DNA of 64,000 nt from CAIKMD01 sp963729935 (lineage in GTDB: Bacteria > Pseudomonadota > Alphaproteobacteria > ATCC43930 > CGMCC-115725). The position numbers were made by a program, and so were the translations under genes. The notes under the pieces are model-generated. The model was not told where the DNA came from. It ran no database searches and saw only the letters and a list, made by a program, of their open reading frames with translations. The first letter of the stretch is position 1, and every line of letters begins with the position of its first letter. Where the stretch lies: positions 62,001 through 126,000 of the forward strand of contig CAVSPW010000010.1 in NCBI GenBank assembly GCA_963729935.1. Reading direction: 5' to 3'. Positions 46,999-55,054 of the stretch are shown in pieces.

Positions 46999-48114
46999 TC
47001 AGGCCTGGAGCCTCTCCCGGATCCATTTGATGATGGTCGGCAAGGTCTCCGGCGTCGTCCCCATATGGCCGGTGGGATAGAACCGGGCCGATTTCACGTC
47101 GCCATGCCGCAACAGGAGATACATATCCTCGATCGGGAAGATCGTGTCCTCGGTGCCGTTGACGAGCAGCAAGGGCGCGCAAGGCTTGTCGAGCACGCCC
47201 TGCGTCAGAAGCGAGAAGCGCGGGCTGTTCTCGACCCAATAATCGAAGGTCTCGCCGCCGAAGGCGCAGGCCAAGGTCTCGGCCAGCTCGAACATGTAGG
47301 AGCCGTGCTGCGCCTTCTCGATCCATTCGGGCGTGAAGGCGTAATGCGCGCAGCCGCCATGGCACACCGCGGCCGCCAGGCGCTCGCGATGAGTGTGCGC
47401 GACTTTGGCGCCCCAATAGCCGCCCGTGCTGCCGCCCCAGATCGCGATCCGCTTGGCGTCGATCTCTGGCCTCGTTTCGCACCAATCGAGCACCGCGTCC
47501 CAAAGGCGCTCGGCATTCTCGGAGCCCGGCAGCGGCGCATCGCCGACGCCCGGCATGTCGATGAGGAGGATCGAGAGACCGGCGGCGATCACGGGTATCG
47601 CGACCTCGGTGCGGTCTTCCTTGAAGCTGTCGATGCCGCCCCAGGCGATCACCAGCGGCAGGCGCCCGGCATTCTTCGGACGCATGAGATATCCGACCGA
47701 TTTCGTCCCCTCGCCCGGCTTTGCCTTGAACGGCATCTCGACCCTCTCGACCGAGAACGGAAAGGAGCGCGCGCCCAAGAGATACATCTCCTGCGATTTC
47801 ACATAGGCCGCGCGCTTGCCGGGCGAATTGGGCGCGGGATAGCGCGCCATGCGATAGAGCCCGTAGGCGTGGAGATAGAGCTGGTTCGCCGCCTTCATGT
47901 CGCCGCGCGCCTCGGCCGCGCGCGCCTGCTCCTCGTAAGACCGCGCCGCCGCGCTATAGGCGGCGGCCCATTCCTCGCGGTCGAGCGAGGTCAGCTTCGC
48001 GAAGACGCCTTGGTGATCCTCGTAAGCCGTATAGCCCATGGGATGAATCGCGTGTTTGGCATGGGCTTCCCAATGCCGCCAGATTTCCGCGATCGATCGC
48101 GTATAGCGCTGCAT
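46999..48114 (-). CDS. Alpha/beta hydrolase (FrsA/DUF1100-like)
   Basis: The 371-residue hydrolase starts at the ATG at 48114, directly after GGGGAGGGATC. A helical N-terminal cap (about 1-120, with YTAYEDHQGVFAKLTSLDRE) precedes the fold. The nucleophile elbow is IWGGSTGGYWGAK (Ser in GGSTGG), the acid is probably in LVNGTEDTIFP, and the His in PTGHMGTTPE. The family includes esterases and C-C bond hydrolases. It faces the TAXI permease gene, stops 22 bases apart, so a joint catabolic module is plausible. Confidence 0.82.
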   Translation of the reverse strand: MQRYTRSIAEIWRHWEAHAKHAIHPMGYTAYEDHQGVFAKLTSLDREEWAAAYSAAARSYEEQARAAEARGDMKAANQLYLHAYGLYRMARYPAPNSPGKRAAYVKSQEMYLLGARSFPFSVERVEMPFKAKPGEGTKSVGYLMRPKNAGRLPLVIAWGGIDSFKEDRTEVAIPVIAAGLSILLIDMPGVGDAPLPGSENAERLWDAVLDWCETRPEIDAKRIAIWGGSTGGYWGAKVAHTHRERLAAAVCHGGCAHYAFTPEWIEKAQHGSYMFELAETLACAFGGETFDYWVENSPRFSLLTQGVLDKPCAPLLLVNGTEDTIFPIEDMYLLLRHGDVKSARFYPTGHMGTTPETLPTIIKWIRERLQA

Positions 48115-48227
48115 GATCCCTCCCCGCTTTTGCTTCTGCCCGGTTTTGCTTGGAGCCATCATGCGGCGGCGCGCCCGCCGGCGTCAATCGCGCCCGCCCG
48201 CGATGCCGCTCCAAGCGAAACGACGGA

Positions 48228-48392
48228 TCAGGCCGCCCGGCTGCTCTTGGCGGCGGCCGTCGGCAGCCGGATCTGCACGCGCGTGCCCGCGCCCGGCACG
48301 CTGCCGATCACCATGTCGCCGCCATGCTGCTCGATGATGCGCTTGACCGTCGGCAGACCGAGACCGGTGCCGAAGGCGCGCTTAATCGGCGG
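48228..48392 (-). pseudogene. 3' remnant of a histidine kinase
   Basis: A 54-codon open stretch ends in TGA at 48228. It encodes the last part of a HATPase_c domain: FGTGLGLPTVKRIIEQHGG (G2 box), then VIGSVPGAGTRVQIRLP and a short tail. A TAA at 48393-48395 closes the frame upstream, and the nlpD-like stop lies only 70 bases further, so the rest of the kinase is gone. It marks an old deletion or rearrangement endpoint beside the TAXI-TRAP block. Confidence 0.75.
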
Positions 48393-48462
48393 TTAAGTCA
48401 TCCCGTCATGCCGGAACATTTCGTGATCCGCGCAATTTTGCCCGTTAAAGACGCAAATCGGC

Positions 48463-49626
48463 TCAATTCGCGCTAGCGCGCAGCGCCGGGAGATAGCCCG
48501 TCGGATCGAGCGCGCGCGTGCCCTGGCGGATCTCGAAATGGAGTTGCGGCGCGCTCACCGAGCCGGTGGCGCCGGCCTTGGCGATCTCCTGGCCGCGTTT
48601 CACCGCTTGGCCGCGTTTCACCAGCAGGCGGCCGTTATGCGCATAGGCGGTCATGTAGCCGCCGGGGTGCTTGATGAGCACGAGATTGCCGTAGCCGCGC
48701 AGCTCGTTGCCGGCATACGCCACGACGCCGGCATCGGCCGCGCGCACCGCCTCGCCCGCGCGCGCGGCGATGTTGATCCCGTCATTATGGGTGCCGGTCG
48801 GCCCGGTGCCGTCGGATTCGAGAATGCGTCCTTCGAGCGGCCAAGCGAAGACGCGCGCCCCGCGCTTCGGCCCGGAAGTCGTGACAGACCGCGATTGGTC
48901 CGGTGCCGGTTTTTCGGGCGGCTCCGCTGCCGCGGGGCTCGAATTCGCGGGCGCGGCCGGAGAAAACGCACGCGGCGCCGGCGCGGCTTCGGGCCGCGCG
49001 GCCGGCGAAAGGCTGGCGGTTTGCTCCGGCGGCTCGATCGCGGCCGGAAGTTTCAGCGCCTCGCCGGAGCGGATCGCATAAGGCGCGCCGAGACGATTGA
49101 CGCTCGCGAGCGTGCTCACCTCGACCCCGTAGAGCCGCGAAATCGCGTAGAGCGTCTCGCCCGCCTGAACGATATGAAAGCGGGTTTGCGGCAAGCTCAG
49201 TCGCGTTCCCGCCGCCAGCCGGAATGGCGGATCGAGGTGATTGGCGTCGATGATCGAGCGCAACGGAACGCCGTAACGCCGCGCGATCATGTACAGCGTC
49301 TCGCCTTGCCCGATGACGATTTGATCGGGATGCGAGGGATGCGATTGCGGTGCCGCGGTCGGCAGCGCGGCCCTGACGGGCGGGGCGGGCGGCGGCGCGG
49401 GCGGGGCCAGTGGCGCGGCCGGCCGCGCAGAAACCCGCGCCGCCGGCGCCGGGGCGATCACCGCGACAGGGCCGCTCGAACCGGAACCGATACCGGCGCT
49501 TTCCGCGTCGCCGCCCATGATGACGGGCGCCGGCGGTCCGTTTCTGACGCAAGCCGACAACGCGGTCAGCGCGACGAGGGCAAGCGGCAGGATGATCGTC
49601 TCGAGGCGCAACGCACGGAATCCCAT
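48463..49626 (-). CDS. NlpD-like LysM/M23 lipoprotein, probably a non-catalytic amidase activator
   Basis: The 387-residue protein has a lipobox (TALSAC, Cys26) and a Pro/Ala linker. Two LysM domains sit at about 102-147 (IVIGQGETLYMIARRYGV) and 150-195 (HIVQAGETLYAISRLYGV). A C-terminal M23/LytM fold begins near 270. Zinc ligands look degenerate: the first motif is THNDGINIAA, with Asn where Asp should be, and the last is PQLHFEIR, lacking the first His of HxH. Such LytM factors activate cell-wall amidases instead of cutting peptidoglycan. It follows pcm-surE in many relatives; here ROK intervenes. Confidence 0.87.
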   Translation of the reverse strand: MGFRALRLETIILPLALVALTALSACVRNGPPAPVIMGGDAESAGIGSGSSGPVAVIAPAPAARVSARPAAPLAPPAPPPAPPVRAALPTAAPQSHPSHPDQIVIGQGETLYMIARRYGVPLRSIIDANHLDPPFRLAAGTRLSLPQTRFHIVQAGETLYAISRLYGVEVSTLASVNRLGAPYAIRSGEALKLPAAIEPPEQTASLSPAARPEAAPAPRAFSPAAPANSSPAAAEPPEKPAPDQSRSVTTSGPKRGARVFAWPLEGRILESDGTGPTGTHNDGINIAARAGEAVRAADAGVVAYAGNELRGYGNLVLIKHPGGYMTAYAHNGRLLVKRGQAVKRGQEIAKAGATGSVSAPQLHFEIRQGTRALDPTGYLPALRASAN

Positions 49627-49759
49627 CGGGCGAGTTTAAGCACGATACGAATCGCCCACAACCGCTCGTCACGCGTCGTCGCGCGCGTCGGCGGCCAAGA
49701 CGGTCATGGAATCCGGGGCAAACACGGCACGGCAAGTGCCGCGGCCCGCGCATGCGCGA

Positions 49760-50509
49760 TCATTTTCTTGGCGCCGCCGGATCGATGAAGAACTCGTCGA
49801 GCGCGCGATCCCATAATTTGACGCCGCCCGTGATGCCCGCGGTGTTGTCGGCGCGTTTGACGTTCTTGGGCAAATCGAAATTGATGGCGTGGGCATTGCC
49901 GCCGCCGAGATAGAGCGTGTCGTAATTCACGAGCGTCTCGACGATCGCAATGGCGCGACGCAGGCGCCGGTTCCATCGCTCAGGACCCTTGCGCTTGAGC
50001 GCGGCGTCGCCGAGATAAACGTCATAGGTCTTGCGCTTGCGGATCGGATGCTGCCCGAGTTCGAGATGCGGCAACAGGCGTCCCTCCTTGAAGAAAGCCG
50101 AGCCGACGCCGGTTCCGAGCGTCAGCACGAATTCGAGTCCCTCGCTCGCGATGACGCCGAGGCCTTGGACGTCGGCATCGTTCAACACCCGCGCCGGTTT
50201 TTCGAGGCGGCCGGCCAAGGCCTCGGCCAGCGCGAAATCACGCCACGCCGCTGTGCCGAGATTGGGCGCCATCTTGACCCGCCCCTTGACGACATAGCCG
50301 GGGAATCCCGCCGATACGCGGTCAAAATCCGGCAATCGCTTGGCGAGCGTCGCGATCACGCCGAGAATGGCCTTGGGGGTCGCATCGGACGGCGTCGGAA
50401 GATGCGCCTCGGGCGCCACCATGCGGCCGGCCGCATCGAGCACCGACGCCTTGATGCGAGTCCCGCCGATATCGATGGCGAGAGTCGAGGGCTCGCGTCT
50501 CGCGGCCAT
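49760..50509 (-). CDS. ROK-family sugar kinase, polyphosphate glucokinase-like
   Basis: The protein has 249 residues from the ATG at 50509. The phosphate motif is LAIDIGGTRIKASVLD, the catalytic Asp is in ARVLNDADVQGLG, and LTLGTGVGSAFF follows. The segment GFPGYVVKGRVKMAPNLG and the absence of the ROK zinc CxCGxxGC motif match polyphosphate-glucose phosphotransferases, so polyP or ATP may be the donor. It is translationally coupled to the short upstream frame 50509-50625. It interrupts the usual pcm-nlpD neighbourhood. Confidence 0.82.
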   Translation of the reverse strand: MAARREPSTLAIDIGGTRIKASVLDAAGRMVAPEAHLPTPSDATPKAILGVIATLAKRLPDFDRVSAGFPGYVVKGRVKMAPNLGTAAWRDFALAEALAGRLEKPARVLNDADVQGLGVIASEGLEFVLTLGTGVGSAFFKEGRLLPHLELGQHPIRKRKTYDVYLGDAALKRKGPERWNRRLRRAIAIVETLVNYDTLYLGGGNAHAINFDLPKNVKRADNTAGITGGVKLWDRALDEFFIDPAAPRK

Positions 50510-50625
50510 CACGAAAACCCCGATCCGGCGCCCCCGCGATCGAGGGTGAAATATTCATCCCGCTGCGCGGCAAGGCCGCACGCGACAGTACCGATCCGGC
50601 TCAAGCCGATGATTGCAAGCTGCAT
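50509..50625 (-). pseudogene. 38-codon frame resembling the N-terminus of 6-phosphogluconate dehydrogenase
   Basis: The ATG at 50625 has GGGAGGG upstream. The product begins MQLAIIGLSRIG, close to the MQLGMIGLGRMG that opens decarboxylating Gnd proteins, but one Rossmann Gly is Ser. It continues only to residue 38 (ends GAGSGFS). Its TGA overlaps the ROK start codon (TGATG type), so it could now serve as a leader that couples translation of the kinase. Gnd genes are often near sugar kinases, which supports decay of a former gnd gene. Confidence 0.5.
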
Positions 50626-50860
50626 GATGAACTTCCCTCCCTTCGATCTCTTGCGTCGCCGCGCCGAAACCCGATCTTCACGTAATCAATGTGTCGGAAA
50701 TCGGGAAGAGCGACACCGAGGTCGCCGCCCCGGCTCTCATACTGTTACTTGCGCCTGACCGATTGCTCGTTCAAAGCGCGGACGAGTTCCCGCGCGACCC
50801 TCCCCGCTCGGCTTGTCCGCACGCTTCTGACGGGCCGTTCGCCCGCCGCGAAGACGCGGC

Positions 50861-51508
50861 TCAATGTTTGGCGGCGCGGGGCAGGCCCGCCACGAGAGGC
50901 ACGAAGCGCACCGCGCCGAGTTCTTCGGCCGTGAAGCCGCCGCCGTTGCGGCGCACGCGCAGCAAGGACTGGTCGCGCTTTTCCGCTCCGACGGGCGCCA
51001 CCAGCACGCCGTCCTCGGACAGGCTTTCCAGGAGCGCGTCCGGAATAGCGGAGGCCGCGGCGGTCACGATGATGCGGTCGAAGGAAGGCTGCTCGCGCCA
51101 GCCCTTGGTGCCGTCGCCGAAGCGCGCCGTGATGTTGTGGAGCCGCAAATGCCTGAAGCGCTCTTCCGCGATCTTGAGCATGGCGCGGTGACGCTCGACG
51201 GTGAAGACGCGCCGCGCGAGCCGCGCGAGCACCGCCGCCTGATAGCCCGAGCCGGTGCCGATCTCGAGCACGATATGACGCTCCGTCACCTCGAGCGCCT
51301 CGGTCATTTGCGCGACGACGAGCGGCTGGCTGATCGTCTGGCCGTGCCCGATGGGCAACGCCACGTTCTCATAGGCGCGCGCGCGAAAGAGCGGCGGCAC
51401 GAAAAGCGCGCGCGGCACGCGCTCGATCGCGCCCAGGATGCGCGGGTCCGTCATGCCCGCGCGGCGCAATTCGAGAACGAGCTTGGCGATTTCCTCCGCC
51501 TCGCTCAC
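50861..51508 (-). CDS. pcm: Protein-L-isoaspartate O-methyltransferase
   Basis: The 215-residue enzyme repairs isoaspartyl residues in aged proteins using S-adenosylmethionine. The motifs are LPIGHGQTISQPLVVAQMTE, with the Ser-His-containing pre-motif, and HIVLEIGTGSGYQAAVLARL, the SAM-binding loop. The N-terminal helix contains MTDPRILGAIERVPRALFVP. It overlaps surE by 4 bases, the classical surE-pcm pair. Length matches the family. Confidence 0.95.
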   Translation of the reverse strand: MSEAEEIAKLVLELRRAGMTDPRILGAIERVPRALFVPPLFRARAYENVALPIGHGQTISQPLVVAQMTEALEVTERHIVLEIGTGSGYQAAVLARLARRVFTVERHRAMLKIAEERFRHLRLHNITARFGDGTKGWREQPSFDRIIVTAAASAIPDALLESLSEDGVLVAPVGAEKRDQSLLRVRRNGGGFTAEELGAVRFVPLVAGLPRAAKH

Positions 51509-52284
51509 GCCAGCGCCTTCTTCAAGACGGCGAGAGCCTTGCGGTTGGTGAGATCGAGAAAGATCGGCGTCACCGCGACCTTGCCCTCGCCGACGGCACG
51601 CACATCGCTGCCGGGCCGCGTGCGCGCCTCGTCGCGCTGGGGGCCGATCCAGTAATAGGGCCGGCCGCGCGGATCGAGCCGCTGCAGCAGATGATCGCCG
51701 ATCTTGCGCCCGCCTTGCGCCGCCGCGACGATGCCTTGGACCTTCGTGGGCGCGACATTGGGAAAATTGACGTTGAAGAAGGAATCGCGCGGCCAGGGCA
51801 GGCGCGCGAGGCGGCGGATGACCTTGGGCGCCAGCGCCGCCGCGGTCGCCCAGCGCGGCGGTCCGTCCTCGGCGAGATTCTGCGACAGCGCGATCGCCCT
51901 GAGCCCGAGCAAAGTCGCTTCCATCGCCGCCGCGATGGTGCCGGAATAGGTCACGTCCTCGCCCATATTGCCGCCGGCATTGATGCCCGAGAGCACGAGA
52001 TCCGGGCGCTTGTCCTCGAGCACGGCATTGACGGCGAGCAGCACGCAGTCGGTCGGCGTGCCGTCGACCGCGAAGCGTCGCGGGCCGAGCTTCCTCACGC
52101 GCAAAGGGCGATGGAGCGTGAGCGAGTGGCTGGCGCCGCTCTGCTCCTGCTCGGGCGCGACCACCCAGACATCGCGCGACAGGCTTTGCGCGATCCGCGC
52201 CAGGAGCTTGATCCCCGGCGCCTCGATGCCGTCGTCGTTGCAGATGAGAATGCGCGCGCGGGCGAGATCGATGCGCTCAGCCAT
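51505..52284 (-). CDS. surE: SurE, 5'/3'-nucleotidase and exopolyphosphatase
   Basis: The 259-residue metal-dependent phosphatase has the acidic NDDG site in ILICNDDGIEAPGI, the SGINAGGNMGEDVTYSGTI loop with the catalytic Asn/Asp set, and SGASHSLTLHRPL. It dephosphorylates nucleoside monophosphates and short polyphosphate. It starts 8 bases after serS and overlaps pcm. Length is normal. Confidence 0.95.
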   Translation of the reverse strand: MAERIDLARARILICNDDGIEAPGIKLLARIAQSLSRDVWVVAPEQEQSGASHSLTLHRPLRVRKLGPRRFAVDGTPTDCVLLAVNAVLEDKRPDLVLSGINAGGNMGEDVTYSGTIAAAMEATLLGLRAIALSQNLAEDGPPRWATAAALAPKVIRRLARLPWPRDSFFNVNFPNVAPTKVQGIVAAAQGGRKIGDHLLQRLDPRGRPYYWIGPQRDEARTRPGSDVRAVGEGKVAVTPIFLDLTNRKALAVLKKALA

Positions 52285-52292
52285 GGAGAGGC

Positions 52293-53570
52293 TCAGCCAT
52301 CGCGCATCAGGACCTCGAGCCCGCCCAGATAGGGTTTGAGCGCGGCGGGAATGGCGATCGACCCGTCCGCCTGCTGGTGATTCTCGAGCACCGCGATCAA
52401 AGTGCGGCCGACCGCGAGGCCCGAGCCGTTAAGCGTATGCACGAAGCGCGTGCCCTTGCCTTCTTTCGGGCGGAAGCGCGCATTCATGCGCCGCGCCTGG
52501 TACTCGCCGCAATTGGAGCAGCTCGAGATCTCGCGATAGGCAGCCTGTCCCGGCAGCCAGACCTCGATATCGTAGGTTTTACGCGCGGCCGCGCCCATAT
52601 CGCCGGTGCAGAGCAGCATGACGCGATAGGGGAGATCGAGCCGCTTCAGGACTTCCTCGGCGCAAGCGGTCATGCGCTCATGCTCGTCGCCCGATCGATC
52701 GGGATGCGCGATCGAGACCAGCTCGACCTTGTTGAATTGATGCTGGCGGATCATGCCGCGCGTGTCCTTGCCGGCGGCGCCGGCCTCGGAACGAAAGCAC
52801 GGGGTCCAGGCGGCGTAGCGCAAGGGCAAGGCGGCTTCGTCCAAAAGTTCGCCCGCAACGAGATTGGTCAGAGGGACTTCGGCCGTCGGGATGAGCCACA
52901 GTCCCGTCGTGGTGCGAAAGAGATCATCGGCGAATTTCGGCAGCTGGCCGGTGCCGAACGCGGTCTCGTCGCGCACCAGCAAGGGCGGCGAAACCTCGGT
53001 ATAGCCGAATTCACGCGTGTGCAGATCGAGCATGAATTGGCCGAGCGCGCGCTCCAGCCGCGCGAGCCCGGCCTTCAAGACGACGAAGCGCGCGCCCGAG
53101 AGCTTGCCCGCGCGCGCGAAATCCATCTGGCCCAGCGCCTCGCCCAGAGCGACGTGATCTTTGGGCGCGAAATTCATCGACCGCGGCGTGCCGTGCTGGC
53201 GCAGGAGCTTGTTTCCCGTCTCGTCACCGCCGTCAGGCACATCCTCCGCCGGGAGGTTGGGAATTCCGGCCAGCAGCGTGTCGATCGCAGTCTTGAGACC
53301 GCCCGCCTCCGCTTCGAGCCGCGCCTGCTCGTCCTTGCTCTCGGCCACGCGGCGCAGCATATCGCCGGCATCCCCGCCCTTGCTTTTGATCGCGCCGATC
53401 TCGCGCGCGAGCTTGTTGCGCTCGGCCTGAAGCTGCTCGGCCTTGGTCTGGGCCTCGCGCCAGGCGCGGTCGAGCGCCAGGATCTCGGGCGTGCGCGGCC
53501 CGAGACCGCGCCGGCCAAGGCCGCGGTCGAAGGCGTCGGGATCGTCGCGAATGGCTTTGAGATCGAACAT
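52293..53570 (-). CDS. serS: Seryl-tRNA synthetase
   Basis: The 425-residue class II synthetase starts at the ATG at 53570 (MFDLKAIRDDPDAFD); a start 24 bases earlier is less likely. The N-terminal coiled-coil arm (about 30-100) binds the long variable arm of tRNA-Ser. Motif 2 is FRSEAG with GMIRQHQFNKVELV, and motif 3 is GSGLAVGRTLIAVLEN. It lies between tatC and surE in the standard alphaproteobacterial order, with a 57-base AT-rich spacer after tatC that may carry its own promoter. Confidence 0.96.
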   Translation of the reverse strand: MFDLKAIRDDPDAFDRGLGRRGLGPRTPEILALDRAWREAQTKAEQLQAERNKLAREIGAIKSKGGDAGDMLRRVAESKDEQARLEAEAGGLKTAIDTLLAGIPNLPAEDVPDGGDETGNKLLRQHGTPRSMNFAPKDHVALGEALGQMDFARAGKLSGARFVVLKAGLARLERALGQFMLDLHTREFGYTEVSPPLLVRDETAFGTGQLPKFADDLFRTTTGLWLIPTAEVPLTNLVAGELLDEAALPLRYAAWTPCFRSEAGAAGKDTRGMIRQHQFNKVELVSIAHPDRSGDEHERMTACAEEVLKRLDLPYRVMLLCTGDMGAAARKTYDIEVWLPGQAAYREISSCSNCGEYQARRMNARFRPKEGKGTRFVHTLNGSGLAVGRTLIAVLENHQQADGSIAIPAALKPYLGGLEVLMRDG

Positions 53571-53627
53571 CGGCGCTGGGCCCCGGAGACTCATAAATGA
53601 CTTTAGATGTACATAATATCTAACTGT

Positions 53628-54455
53628 TTATGAAGTATTTTCTGTTTCATTCTCGACTTCCGCCTCGGCCGCTTCCCGGGCTTCGCGCTTGGCGCGTTGC
53701 CGCTCCACCAGCTTGCAGGACAGGATCGAGATCTCGAATAGGAGAAGCAAGGGCACGGCCAGCGAGATCTGGCTGAAAATATCGGGCGGCGTCAGCACCG
53801 CGGCGACGATGAAGACCGCGACGATGGCATAGCGCCGCTGCTTGGCGAGCCCGGCCGCGGTGACGAGCCCGACCCGCGCCATCAAAGTCAGCAGCACCGG
53901 CAATTGGAAAGCGAGACCGAAGGCCAGGATGAGCCGCATCACCAGGGTGAGATATTCGCTCACCTTCGGCTCGACCTCGATCGGCAAGGTTCCGGGGCCG
54001 CCTGGACTCTCGAAGCTGAGGAAAAAACGCCATGCCACCGGGAACAGCACGTAATAGACCAGCGCGCCGCCCATCAGGAAGAGCACCGGCGTGGCGATGA
54101 GATAGGGCAGGAAGGCGCGTCGCTCCTGCTTGTAGAGGCCGGGCGCGACGAACAGCCAGATCTGGCTCGCGATGATCGGAAAGGCGAGGCAGAACGCCGC
54201 CCAGAAGGCGACGCGCAGATTGGTGAAGAAGGCCTCGGTCAGGTCGGTATAGATGAGATGGCGGCCGGTCTCATGGCCCAGCGCGTCGGCGAGCGGCTGG
54301 GCGAGGAAATCGTAGATCTCGCGGCTGAAATAATAGCAAGGGCCCAGCATCACCAGGAGGGCAAGCGCCGAATACAGCAGCCTTTTGCGCAGCTCGACCA
54401 GATGTTCGAGCAGCGGCATTTTACCATCATCGAGCTCTTCTTCGCGTTCGCTCAT
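53628..54455 (-). CDS. tatC: TatC, twin-arginine translocase core
   Basis: The 275-residue protein has six membrane helices. The N-terminal LEHLVELRKRLLYS is the signal-peptide binding face, and the first periplasmic part has FSREIYDFLAQPL. Other marks are FWAAFCLAFPIIASQIWLFV and GLAFQLPVLLTLMARVGLV. With TatB it recognises twin-arginine signals, such as that of the ThDP enzyme at 28852. It begins immediately after the tatB stop. A C-terminal acidic Glu-rich tail is longer than in E. coli. Confidence 0.96.
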   Translation of the reverse strand: MSEREEELDDGKMPLLEHLVELRKRLLYSALALLVMLGPCYYFSREIYDFLAQPLADALGHETGRHLIYTDLTEAFFTNLRVAFWAAFCLAFPIIASQIWLFVAPGLYKQERRAFLPYLIATPVLFLMGGALVYYVLFPVAWRFFLSFESPGGPGTLPIEVEPKVSEYLTLVMRLILAFGLAFQLPVLLTLMARVGLVTAAGLAKQRRYAIVAVFIVAAVLTPPDIFSQISLAVPLLLLFEISILSCKLVERQRAKREAREAAEAEVENETENTS

Positions 54456-54911
54456 CTAGCTGCCGCGGGTTTCCGGCTCCGCCTTCGGCGGCTCGGCGGC
54501 TTCGCGCGGCGCGGGGAACGCGACCTGCGATGTTCCGGATGTTCCGTCCGACGGCGTTGACGGCGGCAAGGCGGGCGACGCCTCGGTCGCGGGCTTGGGC
54601 GCATCGGCCAGCGGATTGGCGAGCACGGGCTCGTTCAGCGAGCGCTGCAGCTCGCCGCCCGGATCGACCGCCTGGCGAATCTCGTGCTCGACATCGAAGC
54701 TCGTCGCCTTGTCGAGGTGGCGCTTGATGTCGTCGAGCTCGGCTTCGCGCATCATCTGGTCGAGGCTGCCCTGGAACTCGCGCGCGATCGAGCGCGCGCG
54801 CTGCACCCATTGCCCGACGATACGCATCACCCGCGGCAGGTCCTTGGGACCGATGACGACGAGCGCCACGATGGCGATCAGCGCCAGCTCCGACCACGCG
54901 AAATCGAACAT
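54456..54911 (-). CDS. tatB: TatB, twin-arginine translocase receptor subunit
   Basis: The 151-residue protein has one N-terminal span (FDFAWSELALIAIVALVVIG) with the early Glu and the PKDLPRVMR hinge, then an amphipathic helix and a Pro/Glu-rich tail. TatB rather than TatA is shown by its length and by QGSLDQMMREAELDDIKR. Only 143 bases separate it from scpB, so no tatA lies where it is usually found in this gene order. Its stop abuts the tatC start. Confidence 0.94.
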   Translation of the reverse strand: MFDFAWSELALIAIVALVVIGPKDLPRVMRIVGQWVQRARSIAREFQGSLDQMMREAELDDIKRHLDKATSFDVEHEIRQAVDPGGELQRSLNEPVLANPLADAPKPATEASPALPPSTPSDGTSGTSQVAFPAPREAAEPPKAEPETRGS

Positions 54912-55054
54912 CGCCTATGTCGCTGCCATGCCTAACGGTTTCACGCGCGGATCATGGCAGATGGCGTGCGGCGCCGCAACGCGGGCCGGCCCGTTATCGC
55001 ATGCTGCGTCATCGCGGCGCGGGTTTGCGCGGGAAATGCGATATCCGACACCCG

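Noticed and set aside
50626..50860. Candidate RNA gene in the gap upstream of the ROK leader
   Set aside because: No tRNA cloverleaf or recognisable structured RNA could be drawn.
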